Source: Tillus elongatus (taxonomy: Eukaryota; Arthropoda; Insecta; Coleoptera; Cleridae). Taken from it: a stretch of 64,000 nucleotides of DNA. The stretch covers positions 6,766,426 through 6,830,425 of the forward strand of contig OZ023269.1 of assembly GCA_964006375.1 (NCBI GenBank), read 5' to 3'. Below the pieces are notes generated by a model, which was not told the DNA's origin, made no database searches, and worked only from the letters and a program-made list of their open reading frames with translations. Shown here in pieces: positions 1-10,075 of this stretch. Position numbers and translations under genes: made by a program. Position 1 is the first letter of the stretch. Every line of letters starts with the position of its first letter.

Positions 1-747
1 AAATTTCACCCGTATAAAATTCATCTTGTACAACAACTGAATGAAGATGATTTTGATCGGCGGCTGGAGTTTTGTGAAGTTATGACTGCACGAATAGCTG
101 ATAACAGGAACTTTCTTTTCAATATCTGTTTTTCAGACGAGTGTACGTTTTTATTAAACTCTATAGTCAATTGTCATAAATGTCGTTATTGGGCAGATAA
201 TAATCCAAGAAATTTTCACGAAGTTCACACTCAAACTCCACAGAAATTGACTGTCTGGACTGGCATTTTTGGAGACCGTTTAATCGGACCAATTTTTCTT
301 GATGGCAATTTGAGTAGCGAAACGTATTTGGAGTTACCAGAAGATATAGTTTACCCTCCACTAATTGACATTGTTGAAAATGATTATCGCTATCAAGAAA
401 ATCAATTAGTGTTTCAACAAGAAGAAGCTCCTCCGCAGTTTTCATAACGTGTTAGGGAGTTTTTGAACAGAGACTTTCCAGAGCAATGGATTGGGCGTAG
501 AGGTGCTATTGAATGGCCCCCTAGCTCACCGGATTTAACTCCATTAGACTTCTTTCTATGTGGCCATTTAAGGAGTAGAATTTACGCAACAGCACCGGAG
601 TCTCTGGAAGAATTACGACGACGCATTGTTGAAGAATGCCGTCTAATAACTCCACAAATACTCCAGAATGTCAGAGCTCGTTTTGAACAAAATTTGTATT
701 TTTGTATGGAAGCTGGTGGTCAACAATTTGAACACTTACTTAACTGA
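1..747 (+). pseudogene. mariner/Tc-type transposase, 5'-truncated by window, one in-frame stop
   Basis: The reading frame is open from base 1, so the gene begins upstream of the window. It resembles insect mariner/Tc/IS630 DDE transposases: FSDECTF near codon 46 carries the first catalytic Asp, followed by a YWADNNP stretch, LTVWTGIFGDRLIGP, a QQEEAPPQF motif, and SPDLTPLDFF with the third catalytic Asp. In relatives I remember, QQEEAPP is usually QQDGAPPH, so the second catalytic Asp has become Glu. A TAA at 445-447 interrupts the frame, which then continues unchanged to TGA at 745-747. The stop and the Asp-to-Glu change argue that the copy is inactive. The family is clear; the exact clade is not. 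Confidence 0.85.
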
Positions 748-1095
748 ATAAACATTTTTGAACGTTTGGTTTTGTTTTTTAGTTTTTTTAACGAAAAATT
801 GACTAATTAGTGTATTTTTTATCACAATGAATGAAATACGTTCTTGCAACTCCAACTGTGAATAATTTTTAAACGAGTTGATAAAACTTCCAAGAAAATT
901 AGTGTACTGAATTCGGAAAAGCAAGAGCTCACAAATGATGTAACACTCGACCCATGTTCCCTATTTGAAATATAAGGGTTGTTATCACAACCCTTAAGGG
1001 GTTGATGTGACAGTTGAGTTTTATGTCAGAACATGTCCCCCTTAATATTAAAATTGACGTGTTTCAGCGTTTCTTAAAAAAAATCTCTGGGCGCA
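748..1095. other. 3' flank of the transposase; nothing coding
   Basis: A+T-rich sequence after the transposase stop. It probably includes the 3' untranslated part and terminal repeat of that transposon, but I could not find a matching terminal repeat because the other end lies outside the window. Confidence 0.5.
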
Positions 1096-1099
1096 AATC

Positions 1100-1126
1100 G
1101 GTCTGTGTCGTTTTCAATGCGTCATC

Positions 1127-1204
<78 letters not shown>

Positions 1205-1285
1205 GTACCTATGTATATATGTATCACATCAATAACTCAAAAACTAATGGGACGATTTTGATCAAAGTTAGTAAGTGTATCCCCT
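1100..1285 (-). repeat. modular (TA)n repeat, D-block part, left of LINE copy 1
   Basis: A perfect (TA)n tract (about 1,129-1,200) is followed by the reverse complement of block D of the modular repeat (TAACTCAAAAACTAATGGG, then GATTTTGATCAAA). The block is cut at 1,285 by LINE copy 1 and resumes at 6,526, so the LINE inserted into a pre-existing modular repeat. Confidence 0.8.
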
Positions 1286-1643
1286 GGGGGTTAAGGAGTC
1301 GCGGGCCAAAGGACTCCAGGGGGCAAGCTGAGGAAGTGGAAATAACAACATAAACTCCCGATGAAGCTTTCCCCAAGACCGTCATGCGCGGTAAAAATCC
1401 GCATCCTGCACGAGGTGACCCTGCTAATAACTAAACATGACGGATCTAGACAAGGAGGTCGAACTAAACTCCCCCAATCTACGGTGTCACGTGACCCGTG
1501 CCTATGGATGGATGGCACCAGGGCGATGGTGTCGTGAACGGAACCTCTGGAGTACCAGGCAACCCTCCAGAGTAACCCGCCTTGCACCACACAGGGGGTT
1601 CTGATGGTGTGGACAGTATTTCCCCCATTCTCGTGGGAACAAC
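1286..1643 (+). promoter_or_regulatory. LINE copy 1 5' UTR, presumed internal promoter
   Basis: 358 bp between the target duplication and the ORF1 ATG, much more G+C rich than the surroundings. Autonomous LINEs carry an internal promoter here; I see no TATA box, which fits the downstream-element promoters known for insect LINEs. The promoter role is inferred. Confidence 0.45.
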
Positions 1644-2801
1644 ATGAAGATTATAAATACATATAAAACCAAAACCAATGAGGCTCGGGGAGTGGCTCCG
1701 GCTACAGACTTGAGCCTTGAGTCTATCCCGGAAACGGAGACGAGCCAGGGTGCGGCAGCGGACTCTGGAGGTCCCACGACCGGCGTAGATACGGGGGATC
1801 AGGGGGTAGCTTCGGCCAGAGACCTGTCCCCGACACCCAAGCTGGAGGCTGGGTCCCACCGGAGGGCGGCGAGCTCCGCGGACTCCGGGGGCCCCTCCAC
1901 CAGTGAGGACTCTACTGTTAGAGTAGAGGGACTGCCCCGGCAGTCCAAGCGTCTTTCCGGGGCGCAAAGAAAGAAGCTCCGGAGGGCGCAAAAAATGGCG
2001 GCCGGGACCTGGACGGTCGAGAAACCTGTAAAGGCGCAAGAGGGGAGTGCGGGTCAGAAGAGGACGCGCTCGAACTCTAGCACGCCCACTACAGACAGAC
2101 GTTCCAAAAGGGCCAGGGTGCCTGTAAAGGCGCAAGAGGAGAGTGCGAGTCGGAAGACGCCGCGCTCTGGCTCTAGCACGCCTACTACAGACAGACCTCC
2201 CAAAGGAACTAAGGCCGGAACACCGGCGCAGACTGGCTCTTACAGGGAGGCTGCGGAGGGCCTCGGGATGGCGGTGATTGACAGACGCCATCCTGAGGTC
2301 ACGCTAGACCAGGGGAAGGCGGACCTGATCCAGGCTGCGGTGGTAGCTGCAGTGGACTCTCTTCAGGAAGGGGAGAGCCCGCCTCAGTTCCACCGGACGC
2401 GCCTGACGGGGGGCATCCTCTGGATAACCTGTGCCGGCCCGCAGTCGCGGGACTGGCTGCGGAAAACGATCGGGGGCCTCGGTCAGATTTGGGAGGGGGC
2501 GGACTTGACAGCCGTCGAGCCCAAGGAACTCCCAAAGAGACGCAAGGTCCTCGTACGGATCCCTGACACCGTCCCGCAGGAGACGGTGATCAGCAGACTT
2601 AAGATCCAGAACCCTGAACTGGGGACGCAACACTGGTCGGTTCTAAGCAGGAAGGCAGAGGAGAAAGGACAGACGCTCGCCTTCTCGATCGACCCGACAT
2701 CTTACAGAGCCCTTGAAGGAACCTCCTTCAAGGCATTCTGGGGCATGGGAAGGGTTAGCTTCCGCCCACTGGGGAAGCAATTAAGGGTTAATGGGACTTA
2801 G
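1644..2801 (+). CDS. LINE ORF1 protein, DUF4780-like RNA-binding type (copy 1)
   Basis: 385 residues. ORF1 proteins coat the element RNA and help assemble the retrotransposition particle. The N-terminal half is Ser/Thr/Arg/Lys-rich and disordered-looking. It holds a tandem duplication of about 32 residues (near 128-159 and 160-190) that shares SSTPTTDR, plus a basic RRSKRARV stretch that could act as a nuclear signal. The C-terminal half, from about residue 205 (GMAVIDRRHP) to the end (FWGMGRVSFRPLG), matches my memory of DUF4780 in insect proteins: the GGILWITC, DWLRKTIGGL, LPKRRKVLVRIP and WSVLSRKAEE blocks fit in order. I see no CCHC zinc knuckles. The stop TAG overlaps the ORF2 start. Copy 2 differs at one residue (Ile/Ser in the LVR-x-PDT stretch). 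Confidence 0.85.
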   Translation: MKIINTYKTKTNEARGVAPATDLSLESIPETETSQGAAADSGGPTTGVDTGDQGVASARDLSPTPKLEAGSHRRAASSADSGGPSTSEDSTVRVEGLPRQSKRLSGAQRKKLRRAQKMAAGTWTVEKPVKAQEGSAGQKRTRSNSSTPTTDRRSKRARVPVKAQEESASRKTPRSGSSTPTTDRPPKGTKAGTPAQTGSYREAAEGLGMAVIDRRHPEVTLDQGKADLIQAAVVAAVDSLQEGESPPQFHRTRLTGGILWITCAGPQSRDWLRKTIGGLGQIWEGADLTAVEPKELPKRRKVLVRIPDTVPQETVISRLKIQNPELGTQHWSVLSRKAEEKGQTLAFSIDPTSYRALEGTSFKAFWGMGRVSFRPLGKQLRVNGT

Positions 2802-5800
2802 GTTCCTTCAGGTCAACCTCCAACACAGTAGGGCAGCCACGGCCGGACTACTAATGGCTCTGAGGAACACGGATGTGGCCCTCATCCAGGAACCGTACTC
2901 CTACAAAGGAGAGATCAAGGGACTCGGCGGAGCTAATGGAAAGCTCATCTACAGCAGGTCCAGCGAGAATCCGAGGGCCTGCATTTTTGTCAGGGAAGGG
3001 ATAGAGTTTCTCCCTCTAATGAATTTCTGTTCCAGGGACCTGGCAACGATCAAAATCCGATGTGGAGGAGCGGATGGGCTGAGGGACATTACTGTCGCGT
3101 CAGCCTATCTGCCAGGGGACAGCACGGACCCTCCTCCACCCAACGAATTGGAGCAGCTGATGGTGGGTAGCAGAGCAGGTGGATGGCAGACCATCATCGG
3201 CATGGATGCGAATGCGCACCATGAGTTGTGGGGTAGCTCGGACACAAACTCTAGGGGTGAGGCACTTTTACAATTCTTTATGAAATTTAATTTAGACATA
3301 TTGAATAGAGGTAATAAACCGACATTCGTCACAACACGGCGTGAGGAAGTTTTAGACCTAACAGTTTCCACCCAGTTTCTGGGTGACTTTGTTAAAAGCT
3401 GGGCTGTGTCTGGGGAAGTGAGTAGCTCAGACCACAGATACATCCGGTTTGAAATCGCCAAAGTCGAAAGAGAAACGGTATGGTACCGGGACCCCCGCAA
3501 GGCGGACTGGGAAGCCTACAGGGCAGACCTAGCTGTGGAACTGCGGGGGGTTGAGAGGGCCATAAGGGATTCAATAGACCTCGAGATTGCAGCAGTCCAA
3601 TTGCGAGACGCAATTACCTCGGCCTATAACGCCAACTGCCCCCTGAAAATGAGGGTGTCCACCAGGAACGTCCCATGGTGGAACGAGGACCTCAGGCAAA
3701 GGAGGACGCAGGTTCGTAAGCTGTTTAACGCGGCCAAAAGGTCGGGAGCATGGGATGAATATAGACAGGCCCTATCGACCTATAACAAAAGACTGAGGGA
3801 CGCCAAGAAGGAGTCGTGGAGGAGGCACTGCGAAGAAGTGGAAAACACGTCCGAGAGTGCTCGACTACACAAGATCCTGTCTAAGGGCCCTCAGACTAAC
3901 ATAGGCTCCCTTAGAACACCCACGGGAGGCTTTACAAGCTCGGGGGAGGAAACTATGGAAATTTTACTCCAGACGCACTTCCCCGGCTGTAACATAATAA
4001 ACCAATCACCTCCGGACTGGGAACACTCAGAAATAGAGGCGCCTTATAGGCGGGCATCTAGAGTAGACTGGACAGTCGCTAAAGAGGTGGTTACCTGGAG
4101 CAAAATCAGATGGGCCATTAACAGCTTTAAGCCATACAAATCGCCGGGATTTGATGGAATAATGCCCATCATGCTCCAACAGGGGATAGATATACTGGCG
4201 CCGGTGCTTACCCTCATTATGAGGGCCAGCCTGGCTCTGGGGTACATTCCGAGGGCATGGAGACTGGCCAGGGTTGTATTTATTCCTAAACCTGGGCGTC
4301 CAACAGACCAGGCAAAGTCCCTGAGGCCAATAAGTCTCATGTCCTTCTTGCTGAAAACAGTGGAAAAACTGCTCGACCGGCACATTAGGGGCGGTGTACT
4401 GGAAGCATATCCTCTACACTGCGGACAATATGCATACAGAGCAGGATTCTCAACAGAAACAGCACTGCACCAACTGGTGCTGAAACTGGAGAATACGCTG
4501 GAGAACAAGGAGGTGGCGCTGGGGGCCTTCCTAGACATAGAGGGGGCCTTTAGCAACACCTCGTTCGGATCGGTTCTGGCAGCTGCCCGGGAGCGTGGAA
4601 TAGAGGAGACCTGCTGCAGGTGGATCGGTTCCATGCTCAGGGACAGGGCGGTGTTCACCTCACTCGCGGGAGGGACTCTGCTGGCGGGGGTCGCGGCGGG
4701 GTGTCCGCAGGGGAGCGTTCTGTCTCCCTTGCTCTGGTGTCTAGTCGTGGACGGCCTGCTGGGGAGGCTCTCGGGAGGGGGGTATGAGGTACAGGGCTAT
4801 GCGGACGACATTGTCATCATAGTCCGAGGAAAGGTCACACAGGCAGTGTGGGAGCGTATGCAGACTGCACTGAAAGTGGTGGAAGGGTGGACGGTTGATC
4901 AAGGGCTCGGGGTGAGCCCCGAGAAAGCAACCGTCGTGCCGTTTACGAGGAGGAGGAAGTGTGAAAGCCACAGAACTCTCACTCTATACGGTAGGAGCGT
5001 TCCAATGGCCAGGGAGGTAAAATATCTTGGGGTCGTATTGGACTCTAAGCTAACCTGGAATGGTCACATTGGAAAAATACTGCGTAAGGCAGTCATGACC
5101 TTAGCCGTCACTAGGCGGCTATATGGAAAAACGTGGGGACTAAGACCTAGTATGGCCCACTGGCTGTACACAAGGGTGGTCAGACCATCGTTAACATATG
5201 CGGCACTGGTCTGGTGGCCTAAGGTGACACAATCCAGTGCCAAACAAAAACTAGGCAAGATCCAAAGGATGGCTTGCCTAGGCATCACAGGGGCCATGTC
5301 TTCAACCCCAACAGCCGCCATGGAGGTGTTGCTGGATCTACCCCCCCTACACTTCGTTATTATGGGAGAGGCCAGGCTAGGACTATACAGACTAGCCTGC
5401 AATGGTAGACTGAAGATCAACCCAGGCTTCAGGGGCCACTGCAAAATTCAGGAGATCGTGAAGGAACCCATGCTTGAAATGAGGTCAGACTTCGCGAGCC
5501 CGCGAATGTGCAGGGAAAACAACTTCACAGTGGAAATCCCTGATCGCGGGGCATGGCGGGAGGAGACACCGGGCATACCACGGGACGCGCTCGTCTGGTT
5601 CACGGACGGATCTGGCGGGGAGCGTGGGACGGGGGCAGGTGTTTACTCGGAAGGACCGAGGGTAAGTCACAGTATTTCCCTCGGAGCCCATGCAACGGTG
5701 TTTCAGGCCGAGATGTACGCCATCCTGCACTGTGTGCGGGAGAACAAGAGGAGGGGCTACACCAACAAGCGGATCCTCATAGCCACAGACAGCCAGGCAG

Positions 5801-6435
5801 CCCTTAAGGCACTAAGTAGCCCACGGGTAAATTCCTGGCTGGTGAGTGAGTGCCGAGACGAGACGAGCGACCTGGCTGGGCAGAATGAGGTGACCCTCAT
5901 CTGGGTGCCGGGTCACTCGGGGGTCAAAGGCAATGAAGAAGCTGACAGTCTCGCAAAGAGGGGGTCAGCAGAACCATTTATGGGACCAGAACCGGCTCTG
6001 GGCGTGTCAAAGAGCACTGCCAGGGGAGCCATTAAGTCCTGGGTCAGAAACCAACACAAGGTGTACTGGGCGGACTGTCCAGGGCTCAGACATGGGAAGT
6101 CAATAATTGACGGACCCAGTTCAAAGAGAGCTGTGGAGCTGCTAAACCTTAGCAGAGGACAGCTCAGAAACAGAACAGGTCTCTTGACGGGACCAATGGC
6201 CGTCAAGAAACACCTACATAAAATGGGGCGGTTCGAAGGGGACCTCGCATGCAGACTCTGCGGCGAGGGGGAGGAATCAGCCCAGCACATCTTGTGCGAG
6301 TGTATAGCTCTGGACCGGAAAAGACAACTGATCTACGGTCACTCTAGACCGGAGACAGAGCAATATAAAACTTCACCCTACCAATCGCTGTGCAGACTAG
6401 TTCAAGGCACAGTGATTTTGGAATGGGTGGAGTAA
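2791..6435 (+). CDS. LINE ORF2: AP-endonuclease, reverse transcriptase, RNase H (copy 1)
   Basis: 1,214 residues, intact. It nicks target DNA and reverse-transcribes the element RNA in place. The apurinic-like endonuclease covers about residues 1-220, with N9, E34 (LIQEPYS), D139/N141 (MDANAHHE) and D214/H215 (SSSDHRY). The reverse transcriptase follows, with FIPKPGRP, D582 (FLDIEGAF), GCPQGSVLSPLLW and the YADD box at 670-673 (catalytic D672, D673). RNase H has D939 (FTDGSG), E974 (FQAEMYA), D1000 (ATDSQAAL) and D1052 (EEADSLAK), so all four acidic residues are present. A C-X2-C-X8-H-X4-C knuckle (C1154, C1157, H1166, C1171) closes the protein. The ATG lies inside the last codons of ORF1, suggesting termination-coupled re-initiation. 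Confidence 0.95.
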   Translation: MGLRFLQVNLQHSRAATAGLLMALRNTDVALIQEPYSYKGEIKGLGGANGKLIYSRSSENPRACIFVREGIEFLPLMNFCSRDLATIKIRCGGADGLRDITVASAYLPGDSTDPPPPNELEQLMVGSRAGGWQTIIGMDANAHHELWGSSDTNSRGEALLQFFMKFNLDILNRGNKPTFVTTRREEVLDLTVSTQFLGDFVKSWAVSGEVSSSDHRYIRFEIAKVERETVWYRDPRKADWEAYRADLAVELRGVERAIRDSIDLEIAAVQLRDAITSAYNANCPLKMRVSTRNVPWWNEDLRQRRTQVRKLFNAAKRSGAWDEYRQALSTYNKRLRDAKKESWRRHCEEVENTSESARLHKILSKGPQTNIGSLRTPTGGFTSSGEETMEILLQTHFPGCNIINQSPPDWEHSEIEAPYRRASRVDWTVAKEVVTWSKIRWAINSFKPYKSPGFDGIMPIMLQQGIDILAPVLTLIMRASLALGYIPRAWRLARVVFIPKPGRPTDQAKSLRPISLMSFLLKTVEKLLDRHIRGGVLEAYPLHCGQYAYRAGFSTETALHQLVLKLENTLENKEVALGAFLDIEGAFSNTSFGSVLAAARERGIEETCCRWIGSMLRDRAVFTSLAGGTLLAGVAAGCPQGSVLSPLLWCLVVDGLLGRLSGGGYEVQGYADDIVIIVRGKVTQAVWERMQTALKVVEGWTVDQGLGVSPEKATVVPFTRRRKCESHRTLTLYGRSVPMAREVKYLGVVLDSKLTWNGHIGKILRKAVMTLAVTRRLYGKTWGLRPSMAHWLYTRVVRPSLTYAALVWWPKVTQSSAKQKLGKIQRMACLGITGAMSSTPTAAMEVLLDLPPLHFVIMGEARLGLYRLACNGRLKINPGFRGHCKIQEIVKEPMLEMRSDFASPRMCRENNFTVEIPDRGAWREETPGIPRDALVWFTDGSGGERGTGAGVYSEGPRVSHSISLGAHATVFQAEMYAILHCVRENKRRGYTNKRILIATDSQAALKALSSPRVNSWLVSECRDETSDLAGQNEVTLIWVPGHSGVKGNEEADSLAKRGSAEPFMGPEPALGVSKSTARGAIKSWVRNQHKVYWADCPGLRHGKSIIDGPSSKRAVELLNLSRGQLRNRTGLLTGPMAVKKHLHKMGRFEGDLACRLCGEGEESAQHILCECIALDRKRQLIYGHSRPETEQYKTSPYQSLCRLVQGTVILEWVE

Positions 6436-6525
6436 GACTAGGGGTATGCACAATCAACCAAGGGTTGCGGTGCTATCGGGGCGGCAAGGCCGCGGACGAG
6501 CCCTGAGGGAACAAAAAAAAAAAAA

Positions 6526-7600
6526 GTGTATCCCCTTTGCAAGTAGCTTGGATAAGTGTGTTAGCCAGGAAAATCGGACCAGTTTCTCCGGGAAAATTTT
6601 GGATTTTCTTTCGGAGAATTTTTATATCTCTGGACATACCAAAGTTATGGGAAACAGTTTGGTACGCAGGTTTATGTTATAAAAAGTAAACATATACCAA
6701 AATTTAGATCTCCAAGTTAAAAAAAAAGTTATAGAAAATCATTTTGGGATCCACTGATGACCAGAGAAACGTACAAAAACAATTTTTTTTTTGTGGATAA
6801 CTATGTATCGTATGTTACACACAAAGATTAAGTTTTTTTGGCATCAAACTGTCAAGAAATGCCAAAAAAATTAATTAGAAAATTTTATAGTTTTTAAAAC
6901 GACAAAGTCGCGATTTGAAACGCCAACATTCGCAATTTTTAGGCAAGGAAACTGATACGAATACGAGTCGTGTAGAGAAAATGTCGCAGGAAGTTTGTTT
7001 TACAAAACCTTAAATTTCAGCTTCAACTGTCATTGTTTAAATATTTGCAGAAAATTCATTTGAAATAGATTTAATATTCTATAATTTGTAGCGAATTTAC
7101 ATAGAAAAAATTCGCTATTAAGGAGACCGCGACTATTGAATTTTAAAAAGAAAAAAAAAAGCGCGAACTAGGCCCTCTAAAACCCATATCCGGGATTTCG
7201 GTTGTTATTGGTTTTCATATTATACAAGCTTCGAGAAAAAACTGTATACGATAATTATAGAGTGTCTTGAGAATTATTTCGACAATCACAGGATGGCCCA
7301 CAAATCGTTGGTGATACAAATTTCCTTATATTATTGCATTTTTGCATTTTCTACTGAATTATAACGCATGTTTTTTTTTAGTGTCATTCTTAATGGCTGC
7401 GGCATCTCAGGCCATTAGCACATTCATTCCCAATTCTTCATTGATTTTACCAATTTTCCAGATAAGGTCCACCCGGGACCTGTCGCTTAGCAGGCCGACA
7501 CCTAGCAACCTGCGCCACGAGGGTGTTCAACGCATGTTTGTAAGGACAAACATTGATAGCCTTTATCGTTTTTGACTTATTTCAAATGTTTCGCAACTTT
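6526..7600 (-). repeat. modular (TA)n repeat, blocks D-C-E-B, right of LINE copy 1
   Basis: Continuation of the minus-strand modular repeat begun at 1,100. Reverse-complement block D (AGCCAGGAAAATCGGACC), block C (CGCGATTTGAAACGCCAAC), an internal block E with the hairpin GCGAATT...AAATTCGC (about 7,090-7,125), and block B (ACAGGATGGCCCACAAATCG). Block B is itself split by a SINE at 7,371-7,528. Confidence 0.8.
7371..7528 (-). mobile_element. short tRNA-derived SINE (family 2), with poly(A) and TSD
   Basis: About 158 bp, flanked by the perfect duplication AACGCATG at 7,363-7,370 and 7,529-7,536. Read on the minus strand it starts with a tRNA-like head (CTCGTGGCGCAGGTTGCTAG with an A-box-like TGGCGCAGGTTG; an anticodon-arm-like GTCGGCCTGCTAAGCGAC; a degenerate B box) and ends in a 9-A tail. 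CTGCTAA recalls tRNA-Ser(GCU), but the fold is degenerate. Head, tail and duplication together make a SINE the simplest reading. Confidence 0.75.
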
Positions 7601-7640
7601 TCACAGCTTTGGCACATATCAAAAAGTATGATATGGCATA

Positions 7641-8365
<725 letters not shown>

Positions 8366-9165
8366 AAGAGATTTTTACCAATAGATAGGAAGTCCCATGA
8401 AAATGATCCACTTAGAAAGGTTTTCGTTTATATTATTCGTAGAAAGAAATCAAGATCCCGTATACAATGGGCTTTCAAATAGTGACTGAATTTTAAAAAA
8501 ATTCAAATTGCCGTAAATTAAGTTGTTCAAATGGAACAGCCTGTATTTTGTGTTTCAAAAGTAAAGGCCATCCCATCTGCTTTAAGTTTTGTATAACATT
8601 ATTTATACTTAAAGACTCTAATTTTGGAAATATTTACATTTATAATCGCATACCATGAATTATGTATTATGTAGGGACCAGTTTTAATTTTTTTCAGTTT
8701 TTTATTTAATTCTAATAACCGATAAGATAATGTGATTTAGAGATTTTCTGAAGACAAATATAAAAAGATTTAAATTAACTTTGGTACAAAAAGGTAAGAA
8801 GTAATTAATTTAATAGAATTATTTATGTTTATATTTTTATAATATATAAGTAGTTTATAAACTGTTTTACAAATGTCAAATGAAACTTCAAAGTGACAAG
8901 ACTCAATAACGATCTTATTACCGGCAGCTTGTGACATGAAAATATGGGTACTTTTCCGCTTATATTTTTTCTACTTCCACTGGTTCAAATTTTCGCGAAG
9001 AGTTAAAAAAAATGACATTTTCTTTTTTTTAAATTACATATTAGGTAGGTATATAATCCAAATTTCATGTATTCTTTTAGCAATTTTTTGTGTAAAAAAT
9101 ATTTTTTCAATTTTCGCAGATTTTTTTTGTATTTCTGTATAAATCGTTTTTTGTAAGATTTTTGT
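8366..9165. other. A+T-rich spacer, nothing recognised
   Basis: No coding, RNA or repeat assignment could be supported for this 800-bp stretch. Confidence 0.5.
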
Positions 9166-9169
9166 GAAA

Positions 9170-9233
9170 TTTTGTAAAAAAAAGACGTATTTGCTATTAA
9201 AATTATTTTTATGAAAATTCACTACCATAACGC
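9170..9233 (-). repeat. fragment of modular repeat block A terminus
   Basis: Ends in TCACTACCATAACGCGCTTG, the block-A terminal inverted repeat in minus orientation, preceded by the block-A start sequence (ATTTGCTATTAAAATTATTT). Truncated. Confidence 0.7.
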
Positions 9234-9279
9234 GCTTGCTGCTTTGTCACCTTCTCGTTATGTGTAAGTCTCACACTGA

Positions 9280-9690
9280 CCGACTTCTGTTGTCGTGGAC
9301 GGCCATTCCTCTAGACTGTATCCAATTAGCAGGAGTCCCTGAAGGTTCAACTTTAGCCCCAACTTTGTTTCTTATCCACATCAATGACCTCCTCTCTAGC
9401 ACCTCCAACCTAGTTCACAGTTACGTGGACGACAGCACCCTCCACTCAAATATACAATATTTTAAGCCTGTTTCTTTAGACCAATTAGATGAGGATCGCA
9501 GACTCATGGAGGGTTCTGTCTCTGTGGATCACCAAAAAATATTAGACTGCGAAAGTAGAAATCTTGTTCCATTCAACTCCACCAAATCTCAGTCTTGCTT
9601 TCTATCTCATAAGAGACACCAGCCCTAGACCCATCACAATGAACAACCAAGTTATTCAAAGTAATGAGTCCTTTTCACTTGTTGGCTCTA
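9280..9690 (+). pseudogene. LINE reverse transcriptase fragment (CR1/L2/Daphne-like)
   Basis: Translates to a middle piece of reverse transcriptase: AGVPEGSTLAPTLFLIHIND (motif B region; Gln replaced by Glu), then SYVDDSTLHSN, where the YADD box reads YVDD, then the thumb-proximal region up to KSQSCFLSHKRH. It lies back to back with a minus-strand copy of the same family at 9,728-11,185. The two cover overlapping parts of the protein, so they are separate insertions and not the two halves of one inverted insertion. Confidence 0.8.
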
Positions 9691-9727
9691 CTCTACTTTA
9701 ATGCAGTCTGCTTAACTTTTTTATATT

Positions 9728-10037
9728 TCAACAACACACTACGACGGCTTACAGCCTAAATACTTTCATACCGTGGGTGTCGACAAGGAGGAAAGAGGCA
9801 ACTTGTTAATTCTGGACTTGAAGGTTTTGAGGAGAAGGAAAAACATGTGCCGGCAAGGAATTCCACAACTTGAAACTCCACGGGACAAAAGACTGGGCAT
9901 AACAAGATGGTCTATGTCTGGTGACCTGGAAAGTAAAATGGTGCATTGGCTCTGTTCCCCTGGTAGATCTGTTGGGGGCAGCAGGTGGAGTAACTATGGA
10001 AAAAATCTCCTCTGATCAGTGCCCGTGCAGATATCTA

Positions 10038-10075
<38 letters not shown>

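Larger units (their letters stand above)
1286..6525 (+). mobile_element. full-length RNase H-bearing non-LTR retrotransposon (LINE), copy 1
   Basis: Complete element: 5' UTR (1,286-1,643), ORF1 (1,644-2,801), ORF2 (2,791-6,435), short 3' UTR and a 13-A tail (6,513-6,525). It is flanked by a perfect 11-bp target duplication, GTGTATCCCCT, at 1,275-1,285 and 6,526-6,536, the signature of target-primed reverse transcription. Both ORFs are intact. ORF2 domain order is endonuclease, reverse transcriptase, RNase H, zinc knuckle, which places it in the Jockey/I/R1/LOA part of the LINE tree; R1/LOA-like is my best guess. A second copy in opposite orientation lies at 32,513-37,756, differing by one residue in ORF1 and two in ORF2, so the family moved very recently. 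Confidence 0.95.

Noticed and set aside
1479..2291. 270-codon minus-strand frame (mirror at 36,752-37,564) and other long frames antisense to ORF1/ORF2
   Set aside because: Shadows of G+C-rich LINE ORFs; they appear in both copies only because the copies are identical.
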